Shown here: positions 21,071-32,122 of the stretch, piece after piece | How the letters are laid out: every line of letters begins with the position of its first letter | How positions within the stretch are numbered: position 1 is the first letter of the stretch | Origin: Candidatus Zixiibacteriota bacterium | Lineage (GTDB): Bacteria > Zixibacteria > MSB-5A5 > GN15 > FEB-12 | Reading direction: 5' to 3' | NCBI GenBank assembly: GCA_024278935.1 | Contig: JAJRSF010000014.1 | Span: 1-64,000, forward strand | Length of the DNA: 64,000 nucleotides | Translations under genes and position numbers: made by a program | Notes under the pieces: generated by a model | The model's input: the letters and a program-made list of their open reading frames with translations, nothing else | The model's database searches: none | What the model was told of the DNA's origin: nothing

Positions 21071-21801
21071 TAGAGACCAATCCCCATAATAAAGCGTACG
21101 CTTGTGTCATTGGCGTTGTCATTTAAACCAAAGAGCATACCAACGGTATAATAGTTATCCCCAATCGCATATGAGACTGTCGGTCCTACTGCTGTTTTCT
21201 ATTTATTCTCTTTGCCTGCTTCTGTGTAAAAATACTGACGAGTGGATGATTCTATTCCGAATGAAAATTTAAAATTCGGTGCATACGAAAGCCCGGCATC
21301 AAGACCGATTTCTGTATAAGAGTCAAAGCCGGATGCCCATAAATATTCAACTACCGGATTTATCGAAAAGTTTGTTTTGCTAAAATCTTTTCCTAACAGA
21401 AGTTTTCCTTCCAGCTTATTTTGTCCACTTGCGTTGACCGCTTTGCGTCGGTACTCAACATAGAGGACAGGATCAAATGACATTTCACCCTGCAGGGCAA
21501 AACGAAACCGTCCACGTATTTGAAATGCATCCCATTTAAAAGATTCACCGGCAGTTTGTGTAAAAATCTGATAAAGACCAAGATCAAATTCAGGGGAGAT
21601 ACCCTGTTCAATCTCAATCCGATATTCCCATTTATCGGCTTTGTTATCATTGCTTGAGATAGTTTGGTAAAACTCTAATTCTGTTGCTTCAGGGGCAATA
21701 GTGATTGTCTGATATGTCCAAACATATTTCCGACGGTCGGCTTGAACCGATGGAACAGCAAAGATGATGACGAGTGCGAGTAGCAGTAACTTTTGAAACA
21801 T
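21070..21801 (-). CDS. Outer-membrane beta-barrel-like protein interrupted by an in-frame TAG
   Basis: Track ORF 21199..21801 stops at TAG (21201-21199); the same frame continues KTAVGPTVSYAIGDNYYTVGMLFGLNDNANDTSVRFIMGIGL and ends at TAA 21072-21070, overlapping the next ATG. Confidence 0.8.
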
Positions 21802-22188
21802 TTTAAAATCTCCTTTAGTTATTTCATGTAATGAAAATGAAATTCATTTTCATTTAGCTTATGCGAGAGTATAGTTAGTTACGATTATCTTGTCAATACA
21901 TTTTTGTGAAAAAAAGCACATAGAAGAGAATTAAAACAGTAAAGTGTTGTAGCTCAACAAGATTGGCTTGAAAATAATAAGGTGTTATTTGATATAAATA
22001 GTTGAGTGGAAATTGATGAGTGTAAAAAGCGGTAAAAAAAACCCAAGCAGATTGCGGTCTGCCTGGGTGGACGATATTAGGTAATCCACAGAAAGAGTAA
22101 CACTTTCCGATTGCATAAAAAAAATAACATATAATCAGCATTTTGTCAAGGGAAAAATGCTGAACCTGCTGATGCTATTTGAAAGAAG

Positions 22189-23139
22189 CTACTCTGTTAC
22201 TGACTTTAAAATAGTACCATTATATCCTACGGCAAACATTGTCCCATCAGAAGAACCCCATATTCCGAATAAATGATCAGTTGTTTCACTATTTTGTTCT
22301 ATCCAATTATCTTCATTTAGATAGTATATCTTACCAAAAGTACTTACAAAGTATGCACTTTTATATCCTGTAGTCCACACCCCTTGTATATCGTAAATAT
22401 TTGAAAATGGATTCGCCAATATTTCAAAAGAAATTCCGTTGAAGTAAACCACCCTTGCTGGATAACCTACTATAAAAACATTTCGCATACTTGTTCCATG
22501 TACATCTCTGAAAATACTCGGCGTAACACTTTGGGTTCCAATATTATTATTAATAGAAAGTGCAATTCCACCGCTTCCACCAACAAGTAAGTAATTAGTT
22601 GATATTTTCTCTGTGAGTGGATAGGCTAAATCTGAAATTCCCCAAAGACTTAATACGGAAAATTTGGTATTCAGGTGGTGTGATTTTAAAATACCATTAT
22701 TAAAAGATGCTACCGAATTAATCCCATCTTGAATGAAAATAGATGAATTATTAATACCGGCTATATCACTAAAGTTATCTTGAGAGTTTGTTAGAATTCT
22801 TTCCCAAGTTACACCATTAAAATGCATAATAAGACCGGACTTGCCTACAGCATACACATTCTGAGCACTATTACCCCATAGAGCATGAATATAGTAACTC
22901 GAGGGCATTTCAATCTTACTCCAATCAGATCCATTGTAATGAAAAATATTTCCTTCTCCGATGGCATAAACATTATTTGATGAAGTTCCCCAAACAGAAT
23001 GAAAGTTAGTTAACGTATGAGAATCCATAGAGACCCACTTTGTGTCTTCTGATCCGGTACCAGTTGAATTGTTACCACATCCTAAAATAAGCAATGCTAC
23101 TAGAGCTAAAAAATAGTTGAATGATATATTTTTTTGCAT
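22189..23139 (-). CDS. Lipoprotein with propeller-like repeats
   Basis: Lipobox LLILGCGN; repeated FHSVWGTSSNNVYAIGEGNIFHYNG, IHALWGNSAQNVYAVGKSGLIMHFNG. Confidence 0.75.
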   Translation of the reverse strand: MQKNISFNYFLALVALLILGCGNNSTGTGSEDTKWVSMDSHTLTNFHSVWGTSSNNVYAIGEGNIFHYNGSDWSKIEMPSSYYIHALWGNSAQNVYAVGKSGLIMHFNGVTWERILTNSQDNFSDIAGINNSSIFIQDGINSVASFNNGILKSHHLNTKFSVLSLWGISDLAYPLTEKISTNYLLVGGSGGIALSINNNIGTQSVTPSIFRDVHGTSMRNVFIVGYPARVVYFNGISFEILANPFSNIYDIQGVWTTGYKSAYFVSTFGKIYYLNEDNWIEQNSETTDHLFGIWGSSDGTMFAVGYNGTILKSVTE

Positions 23140-23295
23140 ACTTCTCTCTCAAATTATTTTTAATATTTAAAAAGTTAATCAAATCCTTTCTCTTATGTCA
23201 AGTAAAGAATAGCAATTTATACACTATTTGATTGACAACACGAAATTTTTGGAATATCCTTTTACCTTGATAAAAATATTTTCGGGGATTGTAGT

Positions 23296-24045
23296 ATGCG
23301 ATTTATAAAATATAGTTTAATTATTCTTCTTATAATGTTTTATAGTTCATCTGTAAGTGCATTTTCTGCTAAATTTGTTTCTATCGATGAATATGGATTT
23401 ATCGGAGGCACTACTCTTTCAAGATTTACTAATTCTGACTTTACAGAAAATAATAAAACTAGAAAATCAAATCTGTTTGCTAGTTATTTTATAAGTAAAC
23501 ATATTAATGACTCCTTATCTTTGCAGTTGGAATTTTCTATTAAGCGAAATAGTACGAAACTCAATTATATAAATTATTGGTTTAATGCTAAAATTAACAT
23601 TGATGAGAATATCACTCTAACATATTTTGAAATGCCGTTATTCGCGAAGATGCCTTTCTCAAGTTCTCAAAATTCTAAAGTCCAAATTTATGGGGGACCA
23701 TTTGTTGGCTTACTCCTTAAGAGTAATAGGAATGGTAGTTTTACCGTGAGTGGAAGTACACTAATTCAAGCAGATAGTTACTCAGGCTCAATTCCAAACA
23801 GTAAAAAAATTCAATATGGTATTACTTTAGGTACAGATTTTCGATTAAAAACCGGAAAGAGAAAATGGTTTCTTATGATTCGTTATAGCTATTATATAAG
23901 CAACATGTTTAAGAAATTACCATTTGATTATATACCTGATATTGGTGAACATCCTGTTATAAGTCAAAATCAATTAGACTTTTTGAAATTGAAGTATAGT
24001 CAATGGTCAATAGGTATAGGATGGAATTTTAATCTGTTAAAATAG
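23296..24045 (+). CDS. Predicted outer-membrane beta-barrel protein
   Basis: Signal peptide; alternating hydrophobic strands; YGGPFVGLLLK. Confidence 0.6.
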   Translation: MRFIKYSLIILLIMFYSSSVSAFSAKFVSIDEYGFIGGTTLSRFTNSDFTENNKTRKSNLFASYFISKHINDSLSLQLEFSIKRNSTKLNYINYWFNAKINIDENITLTYFEMPLFAKMPFSSSQNSKVQIYGGPFVGLLLKSNRNGSFTVSGSTLIQADSYSGSIPNSKKIQYGITLGTDFRLKTGKRKWFLMIRYSYYISNMFKKLPFDYIPDIGEHPVISQNQLDFLKLKYSQWSIGIGWNFNLLK

Positions 24046-24055
24046 AGAATTTATT

Positions 24056-24666
24056 ATGAAGAGAACAAAAAATATACATGTCTTATACTAATTACTTTTA
24101 TTTGTATATTTATTACGATGAGTTGTTCAATTACTATATCAATTCCTTCTGAGCAGATAGACAGTGATTTGAACCAGGAACTAATAACAAGTATTTTATT
24201 ACCGTCTTCAATTGCTGGATACTACCTGGAGGAATTTGAACTAATAGCATTTGATAGTAATTTTGCTGTATATAATGTATCAAATAATACAATCTCAGGA
24301 AAAGGAATTGACGGGCAATTAATTACAATGAATATTGATTCACTTTATGCAATCAAAATGAAACAAATAGATATTTTAAATGGAGTTAACTTAACTCCTA
24401 CACAATTTAAGGCTGAAATTAAGAAATCACCTTCTAAGAAATACAATCCATGTTGGGATAATGTAATATTCAAAAAGAAATCTGTTACCATTAATACCAA
24501 AAAGAAAGTTATCACAGGGACTTCAATAAAAGGGAAGAGCATTAATATCCCATTATCTAAAGTGTATGAAGTTCAAATGAAACAAAGAAGCATTTATAAA
24601 ACAGTTAAAATTATATTTACCGGGGTCGGGGGTTATCTGTTATTGGATGAACTAAAGGAATTTTAA
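24056..24666 (+). CDS. Hypothetical lipoprotein, signal peptide separated by an apparent -1 homopolymer frameshift
   Basis: ATG at 24056; one extra A in the A6 run 24067-24072 gives MKRTKKYTCLILITFICIFITMSCS joined to track ORF 24118..24666. Confidence 0.75.
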
Positions 24667-24667
24667 G

Positions 24668-25420
24668 ATGGATTTACAATTTAAAATAACGTACGCCACA
24701 GACCAACCGAACCAACTCGAACTGACCGATCCGCTAACAGAAAAAGCATGGCCAACTTATATGCTCAACGATCCCGTTGCCAATGTCAACTGGTCAAAAC
24801 TCTTTGACTTTTTCCCCGAGTATCAATTCATATTCGTAGACCCGGACAATGATGAGATAGTTGCTATCGCAAATTCAATCCCGCTTGCATACAAAGACAG
24901 CTTTGAAAATTTTCCAGAAACAGGATGGGACTACATTCTCCAAAAAGGTGTCGATGATTTCAATAACAAAACAGTTCCAAATATCATGTCAGCCCTCTCA
25001 ATAGTCATCACCCAAAACTATCTCGGTAAGGGAATCAGCAAACTTGTACTACAAGAAATGCGAAAAATAGGTATAGCCAAAAATTTTTCAAGTCTAATAG
25101 CACCGGTGCGACCAAACCTCAAAACTTTGTACCCCATCATACCTATCGAAGAGTATATCACTTGGAAAAATAAAGATGGTAATCATTTTGATGCTTGGCT
25201 CCGTGTCCATGAATCTATCGGCGGTAAAATTATCAAAGTCTGCCACGAAGCAATGCGTATACCCGGCTCACATTCTGAATGGGAGTCATGGGCAAAAATG
25301 AAATTCCCCGCAACAGGTAGCTACACCGTCAAAGGTGCTTTGGTACCAGTCGAAATCGACAGAGAAAATGAGACTGGTCTTTATATAGAGCCAAATGTCT
25401 TGGTTGTCCATACAATCTGA
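24668..25420 (+). CDS. GNAT-like acyltransferase, hypothetical
   Basis: FVDPDNDEIVAIANSIP and SIVITQNYLGKGISKLVLQEMRKI resemble a GNAT core. Confidence 0.5.
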   Translation: MDLQFKITYATDQPNQLELTDPLTEKAWPTYMLNDPVANVNWSKLFDFFPEYQFIFVDPDNDEIVAIANSIPLAYKDSFENFPETGWDYILQKGVDDFNNKTVPNIMSALSIVITQNYLGKGISKLVLQEMRKIGIAKNFSSLIAPVRPNLKTLYPIIPIEEYITWKNKDGNHFDAWLRVHESIGGKIIKVCHEAMRIPGSHSEWESWAKMKFPATGSYTVKGALVPVEIDRENETGLYIEPNVLVVHTI

Positions 25421-25595
25421 TCAATTCTTAAAAAGTAAAATTAGCATAATTGGTAAATCGACAATTTGAATATAGAAAATGTACTTTCGATAAAAAGATG
25501 GCTCAAATTTGGAATCGAACAGTCGTTTTAAGGCAGGGAAACTGGTTTTATCTACCCCTTTTCTCCTAATTTAGAAAGTAAAATTTACACACAAA

Positions 25596-25634
25596 TCAAC
25601 ATCTTATCCACATGAATTGTGGATAAGATGTTGA
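25596..25634. promoter_or_regulatory. Perfect 17-bp inverted repeat containing two opposed DnaA boxes
   Basis: TCAACATCTTATCCACA tgaat TGTGGATAAGATGTTGA; DnaA boxes 25604-25612 (+) and 25618-25626 (-). Confidence 0.8.
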
Positions 25635-25874
25635 CACTATGTGGCTACCTCTGTAAGCGTAAGGACAGTAAACGATTAAGTTTGTGGCAAAATAAATTGC
25701 CATATAGGCAACAACGTAACAATAAAAATAGACTCCGTAAGCACCTTAATAGCAACACATTAACTGTGCGGTTAAAATGATTGCACGTTTGTTTAAATCA
25801 AATAGTAAAATGGTTATATCATCACATTTTCATAGCTTGTTATCACACAACAGAATACGAATTTTCTCAAAAAA

Positions 25875-25921
25875 ACACTATTTTTAGTGGTTTGCAATTA
25901 TTGAACCACTATATATAGTAT
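25875..25921 (+). promoter_or_regulatory. Tandem NrdR-box-like operators
   Basis: ACACTATTTTTAGTGG (25875-25890) and CCACTATATATAGTAT (25906-25921), 31 bp start to start, compared with NrdR box ACACWATATATWGTGT. Confidence 0.75.
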
Positions 25922-26050
25922 CTACTGAGAGAGGACGGGATGCCTGAAGTTTTAGTACTCTCAATAGTTATTTTTAAGGATAAAAAAACGAAGAATCGTA
26001 AAAATCACCAATGGATGGTGTAGTTTACAGTAGTTAACAGGAGGTATACA

Positions 26051-29000
26051 TTGAAATTAAAGCGCTTTTTCACTCGAGAAGGTGAATCGCCATATAGTAG
26101 AATAAATTTTGTCAAAAAAACATCTGAAATTAAAAATCCAGATGGTTCGACAGTATTTTTGCACGAAAATATCGACGTACCGGAAAATTGGTCACAAGTT
26201 GCGATTGATATTTTAGCGCAAAAATATTTCCGAAAAGCTGGGGTTCCTCTTTTTGATAAAAAAGGAAAACCATCTCTTGACGAAAATGGTGATCAGAAAA
26301 CAGGTGGCGAACAAGATGCCAAACAAATTTTCCATCGTCTTGCCGGATGTTGGAAATATTGGGGCGAAAAACATAATTATTTTGACACCGAAGAAGATGC
26401 CCAGGTTTTCTATGACGAACTTTGCTATATGCTCGCATCACAAATCGCTGCACCAAACTCACCACAATGGTTCAACACAGGTCTGAACTTTGCCTATGGC
26501 ATAACAGGCTCATCTCAAGGCCACTATTATGTAGACCCTGAATCACACACACTACAACAAGCTAAAAACGCTTACGAACATCCACAACCGCATGCTTGTT
26601 TTATTCAATCGGTCGCAGATGACTTAGTAAACGAAGGCGGCATTATGGATCTTTGGGTTCGTGAAGCACGTCTATTTAAATATGGTTCTGGAACAGGTTC
26701 AAATTTCTCAAATATTAGAGGTTCGAAAGAACCTTTATCAGGCGGCGGCAATTCATCAGGGCTGATGTCGTTTTTGCGCATTGGAGATCGCGCAGCCGGC
26801 GCCATAAAATCTGGAGGTACTACAAGAAGAGCAGCCAAAATGGTCTGTCTCGATTTAGACCATCCCGATATTTTAGAATTTATTGATTGGAAAGTTATCG
26901 AAGAACAAAAAGTTGCCGCTTTAGTAACTGGCTCAAAAGTTATTAAACAACAACTTAAAAATGTTTTCGATGCTGCCCGTATTTCAGGTGACAACGGTAA
27001 TTCTGTCTATGAAATTGATCCGGAAAAAAATAAAAATTTAAAAGCAGCACTAAAAACTGCTAAACAATTTATGGTTCCGCAAACCTATATCAAAAAGTGC
27101 TCGACTTAGTTTCGCACGGTATAGGTGATATCAACTTTATAGAGTTAGATACCAACTGGGACTCCGAAGCATACCTTACTGTCTCAGGACAAAACTCAAA
27201 CAATTCAGTTCGTATACCAAACGAATTCTTTGAAAAACTAAACAACGGCGAAAACTGGGAAATGATAAACCGTACCGATGGTTCGGTCGCAGCAGAAATT
27301 CCAGCCTCGGAAATGTTTGACAAAATTTGTTCCTCTGCCTGGTCATGTGCTGACCCTGGGGTGCAGTATGATACGACTATCAACGAATGGCATACTTGCC
27401 CATCCGATGGTCGGATCAACGCATCGAACCCATGTTCGGAATATATGTTCCTCGACGATACCGCATGTAACTTAGCATCAATCAACTTAATCAAATTCTT
27501 AAACGATGATGGTACATTCGACGTTGATGGTTACCTGCACGCAATTCGTATTTGGACTGTTGTTTTAGAAGTTTCGGTGCTGATGGCATCGTTCCCATCA
27601 AAACCAATCGCACAAAAATCATTTGACTACCGTACTCTCGGTTTAGGTTTTGCCAACTTAGGTACTCTTCTTATGCGTATGGGAATCCCGTACGATTCAT
27701 CGGAAGCATACTCATGGTGTGGCGTTTTATCAGGTCTCTTAACCGGTGAAGCATATGTTACATCTGCTGAAATGGCAAAAGAACTTGGTGCTTTCCCTGC
27801 CTTCTATCGCAACCGTGATGCTATGCTCAAAGTGATGCGTAACCATCGTCGTGCTGCCTACAATGCCGACAAATCTGAATACGAAGATCTCACAGTCAAA
27901 CCAACAGGTATCAATCCAAACTATATTCCTGAAGACTTAGTTTCTCGAGTCAGAAAAATTTGGGACCATGCTGTTGAACTTGGTGATGTCCACGGATATC
28001 GTAACGCCCAGTCAACCGTTATTGCTCCAACAGGAACTATCGGACTCTTGATGGACTGTGATACAACTGGAATCGAACCTGACTTCTCACTAGTTAAATT
28101 TAAAAAATTAGCCGGTGGCGGATATTTCAAAATCATTAATAAATCTGTTCCGGTTGCTTTACAAAAACTTGGGTACACCGATGAAGAAGTCGAAGAAATC
28201 ATCGCCTATGCAACCGGTCATAAAACTTTCAAACAAGCACCATTCATCAACCATGAATCTTTAAAAGCAAAAGGGTTCGGTGATGAAGAGATTGAAAAAA
28301 TTGAAGCACAGCTTCCAAACGCTTTTGATATCTCTTTTGTCTTTAACAAATTTACCCTTGGTGAAGAGTTCCTAAAAGATACCTTAGGCTTTACCGAAGA
28401 GTGCTACGATGATTGGAATTTCTCTCTCTTAGGTGAACTTGGTTTCACCAAAGAACAAATCGAAGCATCCAACGAATTTGTCTGTGGAACTATGACAGTC
28501 GAGGGTGCTCCTCATTTAAAAACTAAAGACCTTGCGATATTTGATTGTGCCAACAAGTGTGGTAAAAAAGGTGTTCGCTTTATCAAGTTTGAATCACATA
28601 TCCGCATGATGGCATCATCGCAACCATTTATCTCCGGTGCTATTTCAAAAACTATCAATATGCCGGCTGAAGCATCTATCGACGATGTCAAAAAAGCCTA
28701 TCGCATGTCTTGGGAAACTATGACAAAAGCGATTGCTCTCTATCGTGATGGTTCCAAACTCAGCCAACCGCTCAATGCTGCACTCTTTGATGATGACGAT
28801 GATGTCGACGATGAACCACTCACTGTCGCAAACGTATCTGAAAAAATGGCACAAAAAGTTATCTATCGTTACATTGCCAAGCGTCGCAAAATGCCTAACC
28901 GTCGTGCAGGCTACACCCAAAAAGCAGTTGTCGGTGGACATAAATTGTATCTCCGTACCGGCGATTATGCCGATGGTACCATCGGTGAAATCTTCTTGGA

Positions 29001-29723
29001 TATGCATCGTGAAGGTGCTGCCTTCCGTTCAATGATGAACTCATTTGCGATTGCTGTTTCATTAGGATTGCAACATGGTGTCCCGCTTGAAGAATATGTC
29101 GAAGCATTTTTGTTCAGTCGCTTTGAACCAAACGGAATGGTTACAGGCAACAAATCAATAAAAATGGCAACATCGATTATAGATTATATCTTCCGCGAAC
29201 TTGCTATCACCTATCTCGGACGAAATGATCTTGCTCATGTATCAGAAGAAGATTTACATGGCGACACTCTTGGAAATCCAGCCGATGAAACGATGGAGTT
29301 TGTTGAAGAAGAAACAAAACCGTCAGCTTCAAATGCTCAAACAGGTGTTCGCAAAAAATCTGATATTCAAACAACACATATTTCTCGGATCAAAAAAATT
29401 GTCCAACCAAATAGCTCTACACAAGATGATGAAAAAGGAATTTCATATAAAAGTGACACAGGAGATATAACAAATGGTAACACGATGGGGGCTCAGACTA
29501 CGTCTCAAAACGCTGCAAAAACAGCGGCGGTGCTTGGGAATGCATCAGCGACAGGAAAAAAAATCGCCGATGATCGAGGACAAAACTCTTCGAAGAAATC
29601 AGAGAAGCAAGACTAAAAGGTTACGAAGGTGACATGTGTTCTGAGTGCGGACAATTTACGATGGTTCGCAACGGCACCTGCCTCAAGTGTGACACTTGTG
29701 GAGCAACCTCCGGCTGTTCCTAA
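26051..29723 (+). CDS. nrdJ: Class II (adenosylcobalamin-dependent) ribonucleotide reductase, broken by two apparent -1 frameshifts
   Basis: Track ORFs 26051..27109 and 27097..29616, plus a third frame encoding the C-terminus [45 protein letters not shown] to TAA 29721-29723. Motifs [43 protein letters not shown] then TTG start. Confidence 0.93.
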
Positions 29724-29732
29724 AAATTGTTT

Positions 29733-29789
29733 GTAGGTCGTGGTTCCGTTGAATTGAAATCGAGAGATTTCAATATCGAGAAACCCGAC
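29733..29789 (+). repeat. GTAG-footed REP-like element, copy A
   Basis: GTAGGTCGTGGTTCCGTTGAATTGAAATCGAGAGATTTCAATATCGAGAAACCCGAC; homologous to 47683..47739. Confidence 0.85.
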
Positions 29790-29829
29790 AATCTTATAAA
29801 ATTTAATTATCGCTTTTCCTTGTGAATGA

Positions 29830-29853
29830 AGCTCGCAGCCCACACTGCGAGCT
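29830..29853. terminator. Rho-independent-type hairpin
   Basis: GCTCGCAG cccaca CTGCGAGC followed by TTTTATTTT. Confidence 0.7.
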
Positions 29854-29949
29854 TTTATTTTGCAGCTAAGTCACTCTGAGCTTGTCGAAGGGACAACACA
29901 GCAGACTTTACGAACGCCCATAGGGAGTGTGTCGATACCATCTTTAAAA

Positions 29950-29978
29950 TTGACAAGCAAGTAGTCATTTACTATAAT
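29950..29978 (+). promoter_or_regulatory. Consensus sigma70 promoter attached to a dispersed repeat
   Basis: TTGACA (29950-29955), 17 bp, TATAAT (29973-29978). Confidence 0.8.
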
Positions 29979-29999
29979 AAATTATAACTATAAAATTCA

Positions 30000-30860
30000 T
30001 TGGAGAGTTGGTTGAAAAAAACACTCATCGTAATAGCATCTATTATATTGATAATTTTAATTATTTTTATTGCATTTGTTCTTAATGGTATGAATTCTGT
30101 TTATTTTGATGGAAAGGATTTTCAATATAAAGGGAAGTATAAAGAAGCAATAGAGTGTTTTACTGAAGCAATTGAAGAAGATGGAATATTTAAAACTAAT
30201 GCGTACCTTCATCGCGGGCAAGTATATGCTAAAATTAAAGAATTTGAGAAATCCTTGGCTGACTTTGACTCAGCATTTTTTGAATCTCCACAAAATTATT
30301 CTGCTTTAAATAATAAAAGCGATACATATTTACTTATGGATGAGTTTGAAAATGCTCTTATGCTAATCAATAGATCTATCAATGTAGAGAGTACTGATGA
30401 AGCACATATAATAAAAGGAAAAATTTTATGGAAGATGGGGGATTTAGATAATGCTGAGAAAGAATATGAAATAGCTATACAATTTGATAGTAGTTATTAT
30501 TTCCCTTACTTTAAAAGAGCATTTTTCTATTCACAAAATCATGAATTTGAAAAATCTATAGCCGACTTGACTATTTCTATTGAGTTAGATTCTGAATATT
30601 CTAGATCGTATAATAATAGAGGTTGGTCATATCTTTCGTTAGGAGATTATGATAAAGCTCTTATAGATATTCAAAAATCAATCTCTCTTGATTCGACTAA
30701 TGCTTTTACTTATCATAGTCTAGCTACTTTATATTTTAAAATAAATGATAATGATAACGAACTTGATGCACTAAATAATTATCTTATATACAAAACAGGT
30801 GAAGAACCACATCCACTTGATTCAATAACATCACGAATTGAGGAGTTAAAAAATTATTGA
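30000..30860 (+). CDS. TPR repeat protein with N-terminal membrane anchor
   Basis: Tandem 34-aa repeats, e.g. SRSYNNRGWSYLSLGDYDKALIDIQKSISLDSTNAFTYHSLATLYFK. Confidence 0.88.
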   Translation: MESWLKKTLIVIASIILIILIIFIAFVLNGMNSVYFDGKDFQYKGKYKEAIECFTEAIEEDGIFKTNAYLHRGQVYAKIKEFEKSLADFDSAFFESPQNYSALNNKSDTYLLMDEFENALMLINRSINVESTDEAHIIKGKILWKMGDLDNAEKEYEIAIQFDSSYYFPYFKRAFFYSQNHEFEKSIADLTISIELDSEYSRSYNNRGWSYLSLGDYDKALIDIQKSISLDSTNAFTYHSLATLYFKINDNDNELDALNNYLIYKTGEEPHPLDSITSRIEELKNY

Positions 30861-30906
30861 TTATTACAACTACTCAGATACTGTCTTTCCAAAGCCCCGC
30901 CTAATT

Positions 30907-31851
30907 TCACTCCGTCGAACAGCTCGGAGCAACTCCACCCGTAAAAATAAAATCAACAAAGCCGACCAGATCAGAAATATCAACAGCACAGTCACAAGTA
31001 AAATCCGCCTCGTCATTTGTAAGAGTCGCACCATCGGTAAAAATAAAATCAACCAATGCTACCAAATCATAAATATCGTAATCTTCTGTTGCCAGAGAAT
31101 ACCCACATGTCGGCAGCAGCGTAAAAGACCCTTGATTAATCTGTACATAGTTCATATCAAGTATCGCAGTAGTATCAAGGACAATATACATTGAATCACA
31201 CAGCGAAGGATCTATAGGCACACCAATAACCCTAGGTACTCTTTGATATTCTAGGCAGGTCTCACCCACCCATGTTATACACTCATAACAAGTTGTATCA
31301 GTATAGATATTATAAGTCAAGCCAATCGACTCACCAGAAGGTTTAATAAGTGAAAAATGCCAACTAGGTTCAGTACTCATATCTATGCGAGCAAGAGAAT
31401 CTTCAGGAGGAAAAACAAATGTGTCTACTACTTCAAGGTATAACCGAATAAGAAGTTCATCGTTTTGAGGTGGAATGAGAAAATTGTAATCTAATGTATA
31501 ACCGACCGATGTAATCAATATATCTCGTCCATTCCCACCTAAAGAAGTCGTATGGACACCCCATTCCGGCATTATATAACTAGATGTATCATAAAGATAT
31601 TTTAGAGGAACATCACCTTCTTGAAATTTCACTATTTCAAACCCACCAAGTTGAAGCCAGAGTTGGAAACCTATAAGTGTATCAACAAGATTTGATATTG
31701 TAATATCTAATGGAACTAACTTTTCACCGGTTTGACCAGATACGTCGCCAACTGTTAATGTGATATTTTGAGAAAAAATGAGTGATGGTACAAAGAGGAT
31801 AACAAAGAGAGCAGTAATAAAGATATTTTTTGAACGGTTGTTAAAGGACAT
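30907..31851 (-). CDS. Secreted cohesin-like/dockerin-like repeat protein
   Basis: NITLTVGDVSGQTGEKLVPLDITISNLVDTLIGFQLWL N-terminal half; C-terminal YDIYDLVALVDFIFTDG...VDISDLVGFVDFIFTGG. Confidence 0.75.
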   Translation of the reverse strand: MSFNNRSKNIFITALFVILFVPSLIFSQNITLTVGDVSGQTGEKLVPLDITISNLVDTLIGFQLWLQLGGFEIVKFQEGDVPLKYLYDTSSYIMPEWGVHTTSLGGNGRDILITSVGYTLDYNFLIPPQNDELLIRLYLEVVDTFVFPPEDSLARIDMSTEPSWHFSLIKPSGESIGLTYNIYTDTTCYECITWVGETCLEYQRVPRVIGVPIDPSLCDSMYIVLDTTAILDMNYVQINQGSFTLLPTCGYSLATEDYDIYDLVALVDFIFTDGATLTNDEADFTCDCAVDISDLVGFVDFIFTGGVAPSCSTE

Positions 31852-32122
31852 AAAATTCTCCGCATTGATTTGAGTTCTATAATTAATCCTTTAACTATTG
31901 AGTATAAAATTATCCCTTAATTTTTAAACGCATATTATTTTAGAATAGTATGTCTATATTATATCAATTTTGCGTAAATCTGTCAACAGAATTTTGAAAA
32001 TCCGACTCTCAGGTCAATAATCGACCATGATATCGACTCTTAAAATATTCCGAAACATATTTAGACAAACCCTCGTATCTACAACAACTAACAAAAAAAC
32101 AAGTTTGTACTAAGGAGTTAAG

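Noticed and set aside
25596-25634. Chromosomal origin (oriC)
   Set aside because: Only two boxes in one hairpin, no dnaA/dnaN/gidA-type neighbours, no DNA-unwinding region evident
25420-26050. Cobalamin riboswitch before the B12-dependent RNR
   Set aside because: I could not find the conserved B12-box-like sequence or core; the visible signals are DnaA and NrdR-type sites
27080-27120. Intein or intron in nrdJ
   Set aside because: The protein halves abut directly with a one-base frame offset and no inserted sequence
29870-29893. CACTCTGAGCTTGTCGAAGGG-type sequences as novel elements
   Set aside because: This short motif is a commonly seen dispersed intergenic repeat in many bacteria; listed only as context for the repeat pile-ups
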